A DNA stretch of 64,000 nt from Nonomuraea endophytica. Its GTDB lineage: Bacteria; Actinomycetota; Actinomycetes; Streptosporangiales; Streptosporangiaceae. The translations under genes were made by a program, and so were the position numbers. Location of the stretch: contig NZ_JACHIN010000014.1 of assembly GCF_014203235.1 (NCBI RefSeq), forward strand, positions 202,355 through 266,354. Direction: 5' to 3'. The notes under the pieces are model-generated. The model was not told the DNA's origin and made no database searches. It saw nothing but the letters and a program-made list of their open reading frames with translations. This document shows, piece after piece, positions 15,569 through 23,904 of this stretch (the first letter of the stretch is position 1; each line of letters opens with the position of its first letter).

Positions 15569-16363
15569 TCATCCGAACGCGGCGCGCACGGAGCCGAGCC
15601 CGTCGATCCGCACCTCGAAGACGTCCCCGCTGACGGCCTCCACGAACGGCCCCAGCGTCCCGGTCAGCACCACGTCGCCCGCGCGCATCGGGAACGCCGA
15701 GCGCCCGGCCGCGCCCGCCAGCCAGACCAGCGCGTTGAGCGGGTGCTCCATGACCTGCGCCCCCGACCCGGACGACACCTGCTCGCCGTTGCGCGTCATC
15801 GTCATGGCCGCAGAACGCAGGTCGAGCCCGCGCAGGTCCCGAGGGTCGCTGCCCAGGACGAAGGCGCCGCTGGAGGCGTTGTCGGCGATCGTGTCGGCCG
15901 GGGTGATGTCCCAGCCCTCGATCCGGGAGTCGGCCACCTCGATGGCGGCCAGCGCGAAGTCCACCGCCCTGATCACCTCGGCCGTGGTGAACGGCCCGCC
16001 CTCCAGGTCCTCCTTGAGCACGAACGCCACCTCGCCCTCGACCCTCGGCTGCAGGAAGTCCCCGATCGGGATCGGCTGCCCGTCCAGGTGGCAGCGGTCC
16101 TGGAACAACATCCCGAAGTCCGGTTCGACGATGCCGAACCTGCCGCGTACCTCCGCGTTGGTCATGCCGACCTTGCGGCCGACGAGCCTGCGCCCCTCCT
16201 GGAGCGCGCGCCGCGTGTTGATCTCCTGTACGGCGTAGCCGTCCCGCACCGACCCGACCAGGTCGCGTACCGGCGGGCACGGCTTGCCCGACGTGGCCGC
16301 GTCCAGCAGCCGGTCGGCCGCCTGGGTGCGGACGTCGACCGCTTCCGACCATTCATCGTGCAT
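15569..16363 (-). CDS. 2-keto-4-pentenoate hydratase / 4-oxalocrotonate decarboxylase family enzyme
   Basis: A 264-residue fumarylacetoacetase-fold enzyme of the meta-cleavage pathway family. ATG 16363 has GGAG 8 nt upstream. Visible: LVGRKVGMTNAEVR, the metal-site region VEPDFGMLFQDRC, PRVEGEVAFVLKEDL with the conserved Glu residues, and AAIEVADSRIEGWD (acidic metal ligands). Hydratase and decarboxylase members cannot be separated by eye. Next to 3-hydroxyanthranilate dioxygenase, the 4-oxalocrotonate decarboxylase role is attractive (inference). It is the first gene of the operon, divergent from the dienelactone hydrolase gene. Confidence 0.85.
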   Translation of the reverse strand: MHDEWSEAVDVRTQAADRLLDAATSGKPCPPVRDLVGSVRDGYAVQEINTRRALQEGRRLVGRKVGMTNAEVRGRFGIVEPDFGMLFQDRCHLDGQPIPIGDFLQPRVEGEVAFVLKEDLEGGPFTTAEVIRAVDFALAAIEVADSRIEGWDITPADTIADNASSGAFVLGSDPRDLRGLDLRSAAMTMTRNGEQVSSGSGAQVMEHPLNALVWLAGAAGRSAFPMRAGDVVLTGTLGPFVEAVSGDVFEVRIDGLGSVRAAFG

Positions 16364-16420
16364 CTGAATCACTCCAGCCTGATGGTGGGCTCTCGCCATC
16401 GTCTCCCCTGCGGGAGATCT

Positions 16421-17149
16421 ATGCCAATTACGCTGCCTGTTATGCAGACTCGTACCGATCAGGTGAACGCCCATGACGGCTCCTTCGACGTCCACGTCTG
16501 GGTGCCCGACTCCGGCCGTGGGCCGGGCATCCTGTTGCTGCAGGAGGTCTGGGGCGTGGGGCCGTACATCAGGAAGGTCGCCGAGGACCTGGCCGCGCTC
16601 GGCTACGTCGTGGCCGCCCCCGACCTGTTCTGGCGGGTGCGGCGCAACTGGGAGGGCGCGCACGACATGGCGGGGCTCCAGGCGTCGATCGAGGTCGCCA
16701 GTCAGTTCGACGGGGCCCAGGGCGTGGCCGACAGCGGCACGACGCTGGCGCACCTGCGCGCGCTGCCCGAGGTCACCGGCGGCGTCGGCTCGCTCGGCAT
16801 CTGCCTGGGCGGTTCGCTGAACTTCGCGCTGGCCGCCGACGAGCCCATGGACGCTGTGCTGTCGTTCTACGGCTCGCAGGTGCCCGACACCCTCGCCCTG
16901 ATGGATCGCGTCGACGCTCCCCTGCTGCTGGCCTTCGGCGGCAAGGACCCCTACATCCCCCGCGAGCGGGTGGCCGAGGTGGAGCGGGCGGCGGCGGGCC
17001 GCCCCAACGTCACGGTGTACGTGGACGAGCGGGCCGGACACGCATTCCACAACCATGAGGCCCCGGATTTCTACCACGAGGAGGCCGCGGCGGACCTCTG
17101 GCGGGTGGCCGTCGACTTCCTCGGGAAGCACATTCCGGTCCGTCCGTAA
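16421..17149 (+). CDS. dienelactone hydrolase family protein
   Basis: A 242-residue alpha/beta hydrolase. The catalytic triad is visible: Cys in GSLGICLGGSLNF, Asp in FGGKDPYIP, and His in ERAGHAFHN. LLQEVWGVGPYIRKVAEDLA and VVAAPDLFWR are family hallmarks. ATG 16421 is chosen for its GGGAG site 5-6 nt upstream; ATG 16442 (MQTRTDQV) matches usual family starts and is the alternative. Its substrate is unknown. The 57-bp gap to the divergent ring-cleavage operon suggests a possible functional link, but it does not prove one. Confidence 0.88.
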   Translation: MPITLPVMQTRTDQVNAHDGSFDVHVWVPDSGRGPGILLLQEVWGVGPYIRKVAEDLAALGYVVAAPDLFWRVRRNWEGAHDMAGLQASIEVASQFDGAQGVADSGTTLAHLRALPEVTGGVGSLGICLGGSLNFALAADEPMDAVLSFYGSQVPDTLALMDRVDAPLLLAFGGKDPYIPRERVAEVERAAAGRPNVTVYVDERAGHAFHNHEAPDFYHEEAAADLWRVAVDFLGKHIPVRP

Positions 17150-17227
17150 TAGCCGTGCACGAAAGCTGCACACGCCCCCCACACACCCTGTCTGGTACGC
17201 CACTTCCCCGTACCCCACGATGAAGCC

Positions 17228-17770
17228 GTGGCAGAGATCTTCACCATGTGGGGAAATGTCATCATCGCGACGCTTCTGACCGTTCCGGCGGCGGTGCTGG
17301 CGATCTCCCATCTCACCCGCGGCCGCGCCCGCCGCGCGCACCCGGCGCCCCTCCGCAGCGCGGTCGCCGACGTCGGGATCGTCATCGGCACCGCGCCCTG
17401 GATCTGGATGATCCTCACGCCTTCCAGCCGCCGGAACACGGTCGAACCCGTCCCCTTCCAGGTCTTGATCGACCTCGCCGCAGGACCGTGGCAGACGGCA
17501 TTCGTGCAGGTTGGCGGGAATCTTCTGGTATTCGCCGCCCTGGGGGGACTGCTCCCGGTCCGCTCCGCGCGCTTCACCTCCCTGGCGCGCATCGCCCTCA
17601 TCGCGGCACTGGCCTCCACGACCGTCGAGTGCCTCCAGTACGGCCTGCGACTGGGCCGCGACTCAGCCACCGACGACGTCTTGGTCAACACGGCCGGGGC
17701 CGTACTGGCTGCCGTGATTACTCGCCGCTGGTGGGCACCCGTAATACCGGGCAGGACCGTTCCAAGGTAA
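17228..17770 (+). CDS. VanZ-like family membrane protein
   Basis: A 180-residue protein with about four transmembrane segments (residues ~8-26, 48-65, 95-112, 155-168). The VanZ signature is visible in PFQVL ... GGNLLVFAALGGLLPV, TTVECLQYGLRLGRDSATDDVLVNTAGA (the ECLQ and DDVLVNTAG motifs). VanZ homologues give low-level teicoplanin resistance by an unknown mechanism, and most actinobacterial members are of unknown role. GTG start at 17228; ATG 17246 is possible. Confidence 0.85.
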   Translation: MAEIFTMWGNVIIATLLTVPAAVLAISHLTRGRARRAHPAPLRSAVADVGIVIGTAPWIWMILTPSSRRNTVEPVPFQVLIDLAAGPWQTAFVQVGGNLLVFAALGGLLPVRSARFTSLARIALIAALASTTVECLQYGLRLGRDSATDDVLVNTAGAVLAAVITRRWWAPVIPGRTVPR

Positions 17771-17920
17771 CGGCCCGCGAAAACCCCCGAAGATCACCAC
17801 ACAGGCACGATCCACTCAAAAGAAGCACGCGACCAACCTGCGTATCTGTGCGATCGTGGACAAGACGGGGCAAGTTCTCTGGAGACGCCAAACCCGGTTG
17901 GTGACAGAGGGTGGTCAAAC

Positions 17921-18673
17921 GTGTCTGAATCCCCGGTACCCCACGAGCCCCCCATCTATCGACGGATCGCCGACGGCCTCCGCGCGCGGATCATGGCCGG
18001 CGAACTGCGTGACGGGGATCGGCTACCGGGCGAGAACGCGCTCATGGCAGAGCACGACGTGGCACGCGCCACCGCTCGGCAGGCGCTTGCCGTACTCATC
18101 AACGAAGGGCTGGCGGTACCCAAGCGAGGTTCGGGGGTCTACGTGCGCTTGTTCAAACCGATCCGACGACACGGCTCCCGCCGCCTGTCCCGCGAGCAGT
18201 GGGGGCAGGGGCGGGCGATCTGGGACGCCGACACGCGCGGCCGTCCGTTCACCGTCGACGAGGTGGAGGTGGCCAGGGAGAACGCCACGGAAGACGTCTC
18301 AGCGGTGCTGGAGAGCGGCGAGGTCTGGGTACGGCGGCGGCGTTACTCGGTCGACAGCCGCCCGGTCCAGCTCGCCACCTCCTACTTCCCAGCCGCGCTG
18401 GTAGAGGGCTCGGCCATCACGGTGGCCGACACCGGCCCCGGCGGCGTCTACGCCCGCCTGGGCGACCTCGGACTGCCCCCCGCCCACTTCACCGAGGAGG
18501 TACGCGCCAGGATGCCCCGCCCCCGCGAGGCCGGCCTCCTGGGCCTGCCCGGCGGCACCCCGGTCATCGAGGTCTGCCGGACCGCCTACACCTCGGGCGG
18601 ACTTCCGGTCGAGCTGAACGAGATGGTTTTGGACTCCGCAGCCTATGTACTTCAGTACGATTTCGATGCTTAG
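17921..18673 (+). CDS. GntR family (HutC/UTRA) transcriptional regulator
   Basis: A 250-residue regulator. The N-terminal winged helix (residues ~12-75) shows IYRRIADGLRARIMAGEL, DRLPGENALMAEH and ARATARQALAVLINEGL. The UTRA ligand domain (~95-245) ends with GTPVIEVCRTAYTSGG and LPVELNEMVLDS. GTG start at 17921. Similar regulators in actinomycetes sit next to small proteins of the type encoded at 18799. A perfect TCTCTAGAGA palindrome between the two genes is a candidate operator. Confidence 0.9.
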   Translation: MSESPVPHEPPIYRRIADGLRARIMAGELRDGDRLPGENALMAEHDVARATARQALAVLINEGLAVPKRGSGVYVRLFKPIRRHGSRRLSREQWGQGRAIWDADTRGRPFTVDEVEVARENATEDVSAVLESGEVWVRRRRYSVDSRPVQLATSYFPAALVEGSAITVADTGPGGVYARLGDLGLPPAHFTEEVRARMPRPREAGLLGLPGGTPVIEVCRTAYTSGGLPVELNEMVLDSAAYVLQYDFDA

Positions 18674-18726
18674 GTCAAGCCGAAATGTCAAGCGATAGGT
18701 TGACCTGTCCCTCGCGGATCTTGCCT

Positions 18727-18736
18727 TCTCTAGAGA
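18727..18736. promoter_or_regulatory. candidate GntR operator TCTCTAGAGA
   Basis: A perfect 10-bp palindrome 63 bp upstream of the small gene at 18799. An inverted repeat AGGTCAA...TTGACCT lies just upstream (about 18674-18707) and supplies a TTGACC -35-like element. Assignment to the adjacent GntR protein is inference. Confidence 0.45.
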
Positions 18737-18798
18737 GGTACCGCATCGTCGAAAGGGAAGGAATCATCGCCTAGCAGCGGGTCCCGGGAAGGGTGGTC

Positions 18799-19020
18799 AT
18801 GTCCTTTGACCGGCACCTCGCGGAGATCGCCCGGGAGTTTCCGCACTGGACCATCTGGCGGAGCGACGCGGGACGCTGGTGGGCCACTCGGCATCACCCG
18901 CTCAGCGCCGAGCAGCGTGATGCCGGGTGCGCGATGACGATCGACGCCGACGACCCGGACGGTCTTCGCGACCAGCTCCGGGACCAGCAAAGGCGGGCGG
19001 GAACCCCGCCGCCCGCCTGA
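18799..19020 (+). CDS. small conserved hypothetical protein
   Basis: A 73-residue soluble protein. ATG 18799 has GGGAAGG about 9 nt upstream. It contains HLAEIAREFPHWTIWRSD, a tryptophan-rich strand GRWWATRHHPLS and an acidic tail. Similar small proteins are common downstream of GntR or XRE regulators in actinomycetes, but no function is known to me. Probably controlled by the adjacent GntR regulator. Confidence 0.65.
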   Translation: MSFDRHLAEIAREFPHWTIWRSDAGRWWATRHHPLSAEQRDAGCAMTIDADDPDGLRDQLRDQQRRAGTPPPA

Positions 19021-19229
19021 AATCTGGACCGTTCTCACGGCCCAGACCCACACACGCCCGAACCGTCCCAGCGGTTCGGGCGACACGAGCAGCCCGGTGC
19101 CGGGTCCAGCGTCTCGGCGGCTCCGGCACCGGGCCACCAAAACGGGGCCGCCAAAACGGGGCCAAGGTCGCGGAAGCCTCCGACCCTATCGGGGGCGGAG
19201 GCTTCCGCCCACGGAGTAGCGTCGAAGGC

Positions 19230-19799
19230 ATGCTGTTCGAACAGCGCCTGCGCGAAGGAATCGCCGACGGCACCATCACGCTCGCCTTCCGGCGCTGGAA
19301 ACGCAGCCAGGTCAGGCCCGGCGGCCGCTACCGCATGGGCGACGGCCGCATCGCCGGCGTCTCCTCGGTCGAGGTGGTCACCGACATCACCGACGCCGAC
19401 GCCCGCGCCGCCGGCTTCCCCGACGCCGCGACGCTCCGCCGCGACCTCGACGCCCGGGGCGACGACCCGATCCACCGCGTCGTGTTCCACCTCGCCGACG
19501 CGAGCGACCCGCGCGACGCGCTCGCCGAATCCGCCGAGCTCTCCCCGGACGACCTCGCCGGCCTGCGCACCCGGCTGACCCGCTTCGGCCCCTGGGCGCT
19601 GCCCACGCTCCGCCTCATCGCCGAGCGCCCAGGAGTGCGGGCCGGCGACCTCGCCCCCGAGATCGGCCAGGAACTGCGCGAGTTCAAGATCAATGTCCGC
19701 AAGCTCAAGAACCTCGGCCTCACCATCAGCCTGGAAACCGGCTACCGCATCTCACCGCGCGGACGGGCGTACCTGGACATGACGCCGGCCCCGCCGTAG
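19230..19799 (+). CDS. ASCH-domain protein
   Basis: A 189-residue protein with an ASCH-like N-terminus: MLFEQRLREGIADGTITLAFRRW (the RLREGIADGTIT helix-strand), VRPGGRYRMGDGRIAGVSSVEVV and a VVFHLAD strand near residue 90. ASCH domains bind nucleic acids or modified nucleosides. The C-terminal half (GLRTRLTRFGPWALPTLRLI, ELREFKINVRKLKNLGL) looks like a helical or winged-helix tail. ATG 19230 follows GAAGG. Convergent with the DivIVA-like gene, 21 bp apart. Confidence 0.72.
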   Translation: MLFEQRLREGIADGTITLAFRRWKRSQVRPGGRYRMGDGRIAGVSSVEVVTDITDADARAAGFPDAATLRRDLDARGDDPIHRVVFHLADASDPRDALAESAELSPDDLAGLRTRLTRFGPWALPTLRLIAERPGVRAGDLAPEIGQELREFKINVRKLKNLGLTISLETGYRISPRGRAYLDMTPAPP

Positions 19800-19820
19800 C
19801 GGGGCCCGCGACACCGTCGA

Positions 19821-20903
19821 TCACTTGCGCACGTCGGTCAGCCCGCCGATGTTGACGTCCGTGTCGTCACTCCCACGCTGGGGCTGGGGCTGGGGCTGGG
19901 GCTCCTCGATCGAGTCCGCCACGATCACCCGCACGTCCTCCTGCGAGGGTACGGCGGGCTCGTCCTGAGCCGGGAACGTGACCACGTCCTGAGCCGCGGG
20001 CGTCTCCCGGGCGGGAAGCGTGAGCGCCTCGTCAGCCGGAACGGCCGGCGGCCCCTCCAGCAGCGGCCCGGCGGCCGACTCGCTGCGCATCAGGTCGCCC
20101 AGCACCGAACTGATCTCGGTCAAGCGGCGTACCACCTCGCCGTGGGTGTCGGTGAGGTAGCTGACCCGGCGCCCGGCGTGCTCGTCCAGCGAGGCGGCCC
20201 GTTGCTGCGCGGCCGTCAGCGTGGACTCGGCCTCGGCACGCGCCGTGTCGAGCGTCTGCTCCGCCTCGGTCCTGGCCGAGTTCATGGTCCGCTCGGCTTC
20301 GGCCTGCGCCCCTTCGACCAGGCGCTCGGACTCCGTGGTGGCCGCGGTCACCGCGCGGTCGGCCTCCGACCTGGCATCGCGCAGGGCCTCTTCGGCCTCG
20401 GCCCGTGCGGTGGTCAGGGTCTCCTCCGCGTCAGAGCCGGCCTGGGCCAGCATGCGCTCGGCGGCCGAGGTGGCCTCGCCCACGCGGCGCTCGGCCTCGG
20501 CCTGGGCCGAGGTCAGGATGTTGTCGGCGGTCTCGCGGGCCGAGGTGACCATGCGGTCGGACTCCGACCTGGCGCTCTCCCGCACGCTGGCGGCCTCGCT
20601 GGCGGCGTCCTCCTTCTTGGCCGCCGCCTCCTCCTCGCCCAGCTTGAGGATCTGCGCCAGGCGCGGGCTCAGGTCCTCGTAGCTCTGCGGCGCCTCGACC
20701 ATGCGCCGCCTGGCCTCGGCGAGTTCGATGCGACCTTGTTCCGCCTGGTCGATCGCCCGTGCCAGCCGCTCTTCGAGATCTCGGATTTGATTGCGGGTTC
20801 TCATCATGTAGTCGTGGACCTGACGGCGGTTGTAGCCGCGCATCACGACCTCGAAGGTGTCCTCTTGCATCAGATCGGGGATGCTCTCGTGCTGGTTTTT
20901 CAT
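19821..20903 (-). CDS. DivIVA-domain coiled-coil protein (FilP/Scy-like cytoskeletal or polarity protein)
   Basis: A 360-residue protein. About residues 14-60 form a DivIVA-like N-terminus (FEVVMRGYNRRQVHDYMM). Residues ~60-270 are a long coiled coil with an alanine/glutamate-rich repeat of about 11 residues (ARAEAEEALRDARSEAD and variants) separated by Arg/Ser. The tail is proline- and glutamine-rich (EEPQPQPQPQ). Such proteins organise polar growth or a stress-bearing cytoskeleton in hyphal actinomycetes. Some databases call relatives cellulose-binding, which is misleading. The internal repeats are protein-level heptad/undecad repeats, not recent DNA duplications. Confidence 0.82.
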   Translation of the reverse strand: MKNQHESIPDLMQEDTFEVVMRGYNRRQVHDYMMRTRNQIRDLEERLARAIDQAEQGRIELAEARRRMVEAPQSYEDLSPRLAQILKLGEEEAAAKKEDAASEAASVRESARSESDRMVTSARETADNILTSAQAEAERRVGEATSAAERMLAQAGSDAEETLTTARAEAEEALRDARSEADRAVTAATTESERLVEGAQAEAERTMNSARTEAEQTLDTARAEAESTLTAAQQRAASLDEHAGRRVSYLTDTHGEVVRRLTEISSVLGDLMRSESAAGPLLEGPPAVPADEALTLPARETPAAQDVVTFPAQDEPAVPSQEDVRVIVADSIEEPQPQPQPQRGSDDTDVNIGGLTDVRK

Positions 20904-21037
20904 GGGGGTTACCTATGGTCTGCGTGAGGCGGGGGACTGCAATTTGTGAGTGTCTGACGACGAGACGTCAGGAATCGACTTTCCTGCCATCTGCCCACGT
21001 CCGCAACCGGAACGCCACACCTGGGGCAGGAATTACG

Positions 21038-21577
21038 ATGTCCCGGGTGTACATAGCAGCGTTGGACAACGGGGCAGTTCCGGACATTCATCCCGAGGCG
21101 TACATAGCGCCAGGGGCCGTCGTCGTGGGCCGCGTCAGCGTGGGCCGGGCGGCGTCCATCTGGTACGGATCCGTCCTGCGTGGAGACGACGAGCGGATCG
21201 AGATCGGGGAGGAGTGCAACGTCCAGGACCTCTGCTGCCTGCACTCCGATCCGGGAGAGCCGGCGATCCTGGAGCCGCGGGTCAGCCTGGGCCACAAGGC
21301 GATGGTCCACGGGGCGTACGTCGAGACCGGCGCCCTGATCGGCATCGGCGCCATCGTGCTCGGCGGCGCCCGGGTCGGCGCGGGCACCCTCGTGGCGGCC
21401 GGCGCGCTGGTCGGGCCGGGCAAGAGGATCCCGCCGGGCGTGCTCGTGGCAGGCGTCCCCGGCAAGGTCGTGCGCGAGCTCACCGACGACGACAGGGACA
21501 CGTTCGCGCGTACCCCGGATTCCTATATGGCCAAGGCGATCAGACACCGTTCGGCGTCCCCCCTCCGATCGTCATAA
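21038..21577 (+). CDS. gamma-class carbonic anhydrase-like hexapeptide-repeat protein
   Basis: A 179-residue left-handed beta-helix protein. ATG 21038 follows AGGA. The zinc-ligand pattern is present: CCLHSDPGEP (His), then SLGHKAMVHGAYV (GHxxxxH). SIWYGSVLRGDDERIEIG and GVLVAGVPGKVVREL are standard for the YrdA/CaiE-type gamma carbonic anhydrase family. The true activity varies in this family. The gene stands alone between the divergent DivIVA-like gene and the unknown protein at 21638. Confidence 0.9.
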   Translation: MSRVYIAALDNGAVPDIHPEAYIAPGAVVVGRVSVGRAASIWYGSVLRGDDERIEIGEECNVQDLCCLHSDPGEPAILEPRVSLGHKAMVHGAYVETGALIGIGAIVLGGARVGAGTLVAAGALVGPGKRIPPGVLVAGVPGKVVRELTDDDRDTFARTPDSYMAKAIRHRSASPLRSS

Positions 21578-21637
21578 CGGACATTCTGCCCCCTATTGCC
21601 TCCGTCCGTGGCTGACCGGCGAAGTACGATTGCCGCC

Positions 21638-23134
21638 GTGCACCCCTTGGACCCCTTCTCGGCCGTCGAAGCGGACGTGCGCGCGCTCGTGGCGAACCCC
21701 CGCTGGGCCGGGCTCCCCGATCACCTCAGGGCCGAGGCGCTGGCCACCACGACGGTCGTCACCCCCGACGGCGGCCGCTGGCTCTTCGGCGCCCACGCCC
21801 GCTGGTACCTCCACGACCCCGCCGACGGCCGCTGGCACCTGGCCGCCCCGCCGCGCGGCCTGCCCGTCCGCGCCGGCCGCCACGGCTCGCCGGTCCTGAA
21901 CCCCGTCCTGCTGCCCACCGGCGCCGACTTCATCGGCCCCGACGGGTCCACCCAGGCCTTCATCGGCCCCGACGTGCACCCGGGCCTCACCGAGGAGGTC
22001 CGGGTCCTGCTGCGCCGCGCGGGCCGCAAGTCGGAGCTCGACTACCCGCTGACCTCCTTCAGGGACGTCTTCGCCGCCGACGTCCCGAGCACGGTGGCCG
22101 CTGTCTGGGGCACGATCATGTGGTGCGCGTACGCGCCCGCGTTCGACGGCAACGAGCGCCTGCTCACCATCTTCGGCGAGTACCTGCGGCGGCCCCTGCC
22201 CGGCGACGAGTGGGTCCGCTGGCTCACCCGCCCGTCCCTGGAGGCCCTGGTCACGCTGTACGCCGAGCGCGTACGCGCCACCGGCCGATCCGACCCCCCA
22301 CTGTCCGCCCCCTACCCCTGGCACACGGGCCCCGGCCACTCGACATCTGGTCACCACTCCGCTTATGGCACCACCGAGCACTCCCACGGCGGCGGCGCAG
22401 GACCGACCGGCGGTGCGCGGAATGCGAAGGACACCCCGGAAAAGGCCGGGCTGCGGCTGGTGGCCCTCATGGCCGACACCGCGCAGATCCTGGCCGACGA
22501 CCCGCGCTTCGCCCCCCGCGCCCACGCGCTGCTGGCCATGCTCAAGCCCCTGCTCCACCAGCCCGCCCTCGACCACGCCGCGGCGCTGAGGGGCGACGAC
22601 ACGGTACGGCGGGCGTGGCTGGCCCGCGTCCCCGCCGACCTGGCCAGGTGGATCCTGCCCGACACCGACCCCGGCACCGCCTTCCGGCACACGGTCTACG
22701 ACCTGGTGGAGTCCCTGGCGTTCACCTCCGACGCGCCGAGGGCGGCGGCGTCCTTCCTGACCGATCTGCCGGGCGCGGGCGATCGGCTGCACAACTGGCT
22801 GGACCACCGGGTCCGCAACGCCTACGCCGAGCTCACCGCGCATGTCGCCGAGTACGGGGAGCACACCGAGCCCGACGGCTTCGCCGTACCGGCGTTCCTG
22901 TGGACGGGGGCGACGGGCGGCTGGCCGGAGCGCGCGACCTCGCCGGCGACGGCGCGCGGGGTCCTGGTGGCCCCGCCGGACAGGGGTTCGGCGGCTGCGG
23001 TGCTGGGCGCGGCGTACGCGACGGGGCTGACGTGGTGCAGGCTGACGGGGGCGCGGCTGCCGGAGGAAGGTCTGGCGGGGGCGCGGGCGATCGTCCGCAG
23101 GCTCGTGCACGAGCGCGACGACATCCACCCCTAA
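21638..23134 (+). CDS. conserved actinobacterial protein of unknown function
   Basis: A 498-residue soluble protein I do not recognise. GTG 21638 is chosen because TACGAT, a -10-like hexamer, ends 6 nt before it, consistent with a leaderless start. An earlier GTG at 21608 is possible. Visible parts: an N-terminal segment with RWLFGAHARWYLHDPADGRWHLAAPP (read as RWLFGAHARWYLHDPADG), a helical middle (GTIMWCAYAPAFDGNERLL), a histidine/glycine-rich linker at about residues 228-262 (PGHSTSGHHSAYGTTEHSH), and a helical C-terminus. No signal peptide or membrane segment. Confidence 0.7.
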   Translation: MHPLDPFSAVEADVRALVANPRWAGLPDHLRAEALATTTVVTPDGGRWLFGAHARWYLHDPADGRWHLAAPPRGLPVRAGRHGSPVLNPVLLPTGADFIGPDGSTQAFIGPDVHPGLTEEVRVLLRRAGRKSELDYPLTSFRDVFAADVPSTVAAVWGTIMWCAYAPAFDGNERLLTIFGEYLRRPLPGDEWVRWLTRPSLEALVTLYAERVRATGRSDPPLSAPYPWHTGPGHSTSGHHSAYGTTEHSHGGGAGPTGGARNAKDTPEKAGLRLVALMADTAQILADDPRFAPRAHALLAMLKPLLHQPALDHAAALRGDDTVRRAWLARVPADLARWILPDTDPGTAFRHTVYDLVESLAFTSDAPRAAASFLTDLPGAGDRLHNWLDHRVRNAYAELTAHVAEYGEHTEPDGFAVPAFLWTGATGGWPERATSPATARGVLVAPPDRGSAAAVLGAAYATGLTWCRLTGARLPEEGLAGARAIVRRLVHERDDIHP

Positions 23135-23347
23135 ACCACTAATACCGTAATTTCTCTCTTACTCCCCCTATATCGTTCTTTCTCCTGAACAACCGGACAT
23201 TGGCTGAATTGTGATCTCTGAAACGGGAAATGATCCTGATGGGGCCCGGCGGTACAGAAAGGAATGACCCCGATGGGCCATGTCGCCTGAAGGGCCCCGG
23301 GCCGTAACCTCGTAGAGGGTGTGGGCTGCGGAAGGAAGGACGACGCG

Positions 23348-23509
23348 GTGGGGCACGATGACCTGGACTCTCGGGTCCACGATCGTGTCGCGTTGGACGA
23401 GATTGCACTCTACGCCGAGGTGCTGACCGCCGTGGCAATCAGCGACCGGCGACTCACCTTGGCCGAGCTCGACGACGCGCTCGGATTGCGGACTTCAGCG
23501 AGTCACTGA
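23348..23509 (+). CDS. small conserved actinobacterial protein
   Basis: A 53-residue protein starting at GTG 23348 with GGAAGGA about 10 nt upstream: MGHDDLDSRVHDRVALDEI followed by an ALYAEVLTAVAISDRRLTLAELDDALGL helical region. The ISDRRLTLAELDDALGL part looks like a single helix-turn-helix-like unit. No known function. A strong terminator follows at 23532. Confidence 0.65.
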   Translation: MGHDDLDSRVHDRVALDEIALYAEVLTAVAISDRRLTLAELDDALGLRTSASH

Positions 23510-23531
23510 AATGGGCCGATACAAAGACCTA

Positions 23532-23558
23532 GTCCCGGACTCCCCAGGGGTCCGGGAC
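23532..23558. terminator. hairpin terminator between convergent genes
   Basis: GTCCCGGAC pairs perfectly with GTCCGGGAC, extended by CCCC/GGGG around a short loop. It is flanked by CTAG-containing repeats and serves the small gene at 23348 and probably the convergent CsoR gene. Confidence 0.75.
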
Positions 23559-23584
23559 CGCAGTGACAGGACTAGTCACTTCGA

Positions 23585-23866
23585 CTAGGAGCGAACCAGA
23601 CGCGCGATGGCCGCGGACGCCTCCTTCACCTTCGCGTCCGCCTCAGGTCCCCCTGTGTTGATCGCGTCGGCCACGCAGTGCGAGATGTGCTCCTCCAGCA
23701 GCCCGAGAGCCACGGCCTGAAGCGCCCGCGTGGCGGCGGAGACCTGTGTGAGGATGTCGATGCAGTAGGCGTCGTCCTCCACCATGCGCTGGAGGCCCCT
23801 GATCTGGCCCTCGACCCGGCGCAGCCGCGTGAGGTAGGCCTGCTTGTCTCCGCTGTACCCATGCAT
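23585..23866 (-). CDS. csoR: CsoR-family metal-sensing transcriptional repressor
   Basis: A 93-residue four-helix DUF156 protein. ATG 23866 opens MHGYSGDKQAYLTRLRRVEG. It contains the RRVEGQIRGLQRMVE helix, DDAYCIDILTQV (first Cys) and EEHISHCVADA (His and second Cys), the Cys-His-Cys Cu(I) site of true CsoR. No copper ATPase or chaperone gene is nearby, so its targets are elsewhere or it regulates itself. A GTACCCGTAAGCGGTAT element just upstream (23876-23892), with a G/C-rich imperfect dyad, is a candidate operator. Confidence 0.87.
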   Translation of the reverse strand: MHGYSGDKQAYLTRLRRVEGQIRGLQRMVEDDAYCIDILTQVSAATRALQAVALGLLEEHISHCVADAINTGGPEADAKVKEASAAIARLVRS

Positions 23867-23904
23867 GGTCCTACGGTACCCGTAAGCGGTATGACGGGCC
23901 GCGT

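Noticed and set aside
19821..20903. Coiled-coil repeats of the DivIVA-like gene as a recent DNA tandem repeat
   Set aside because: Copies differ at many synonymous positions. The periodicity is at protein level and typical of the family.
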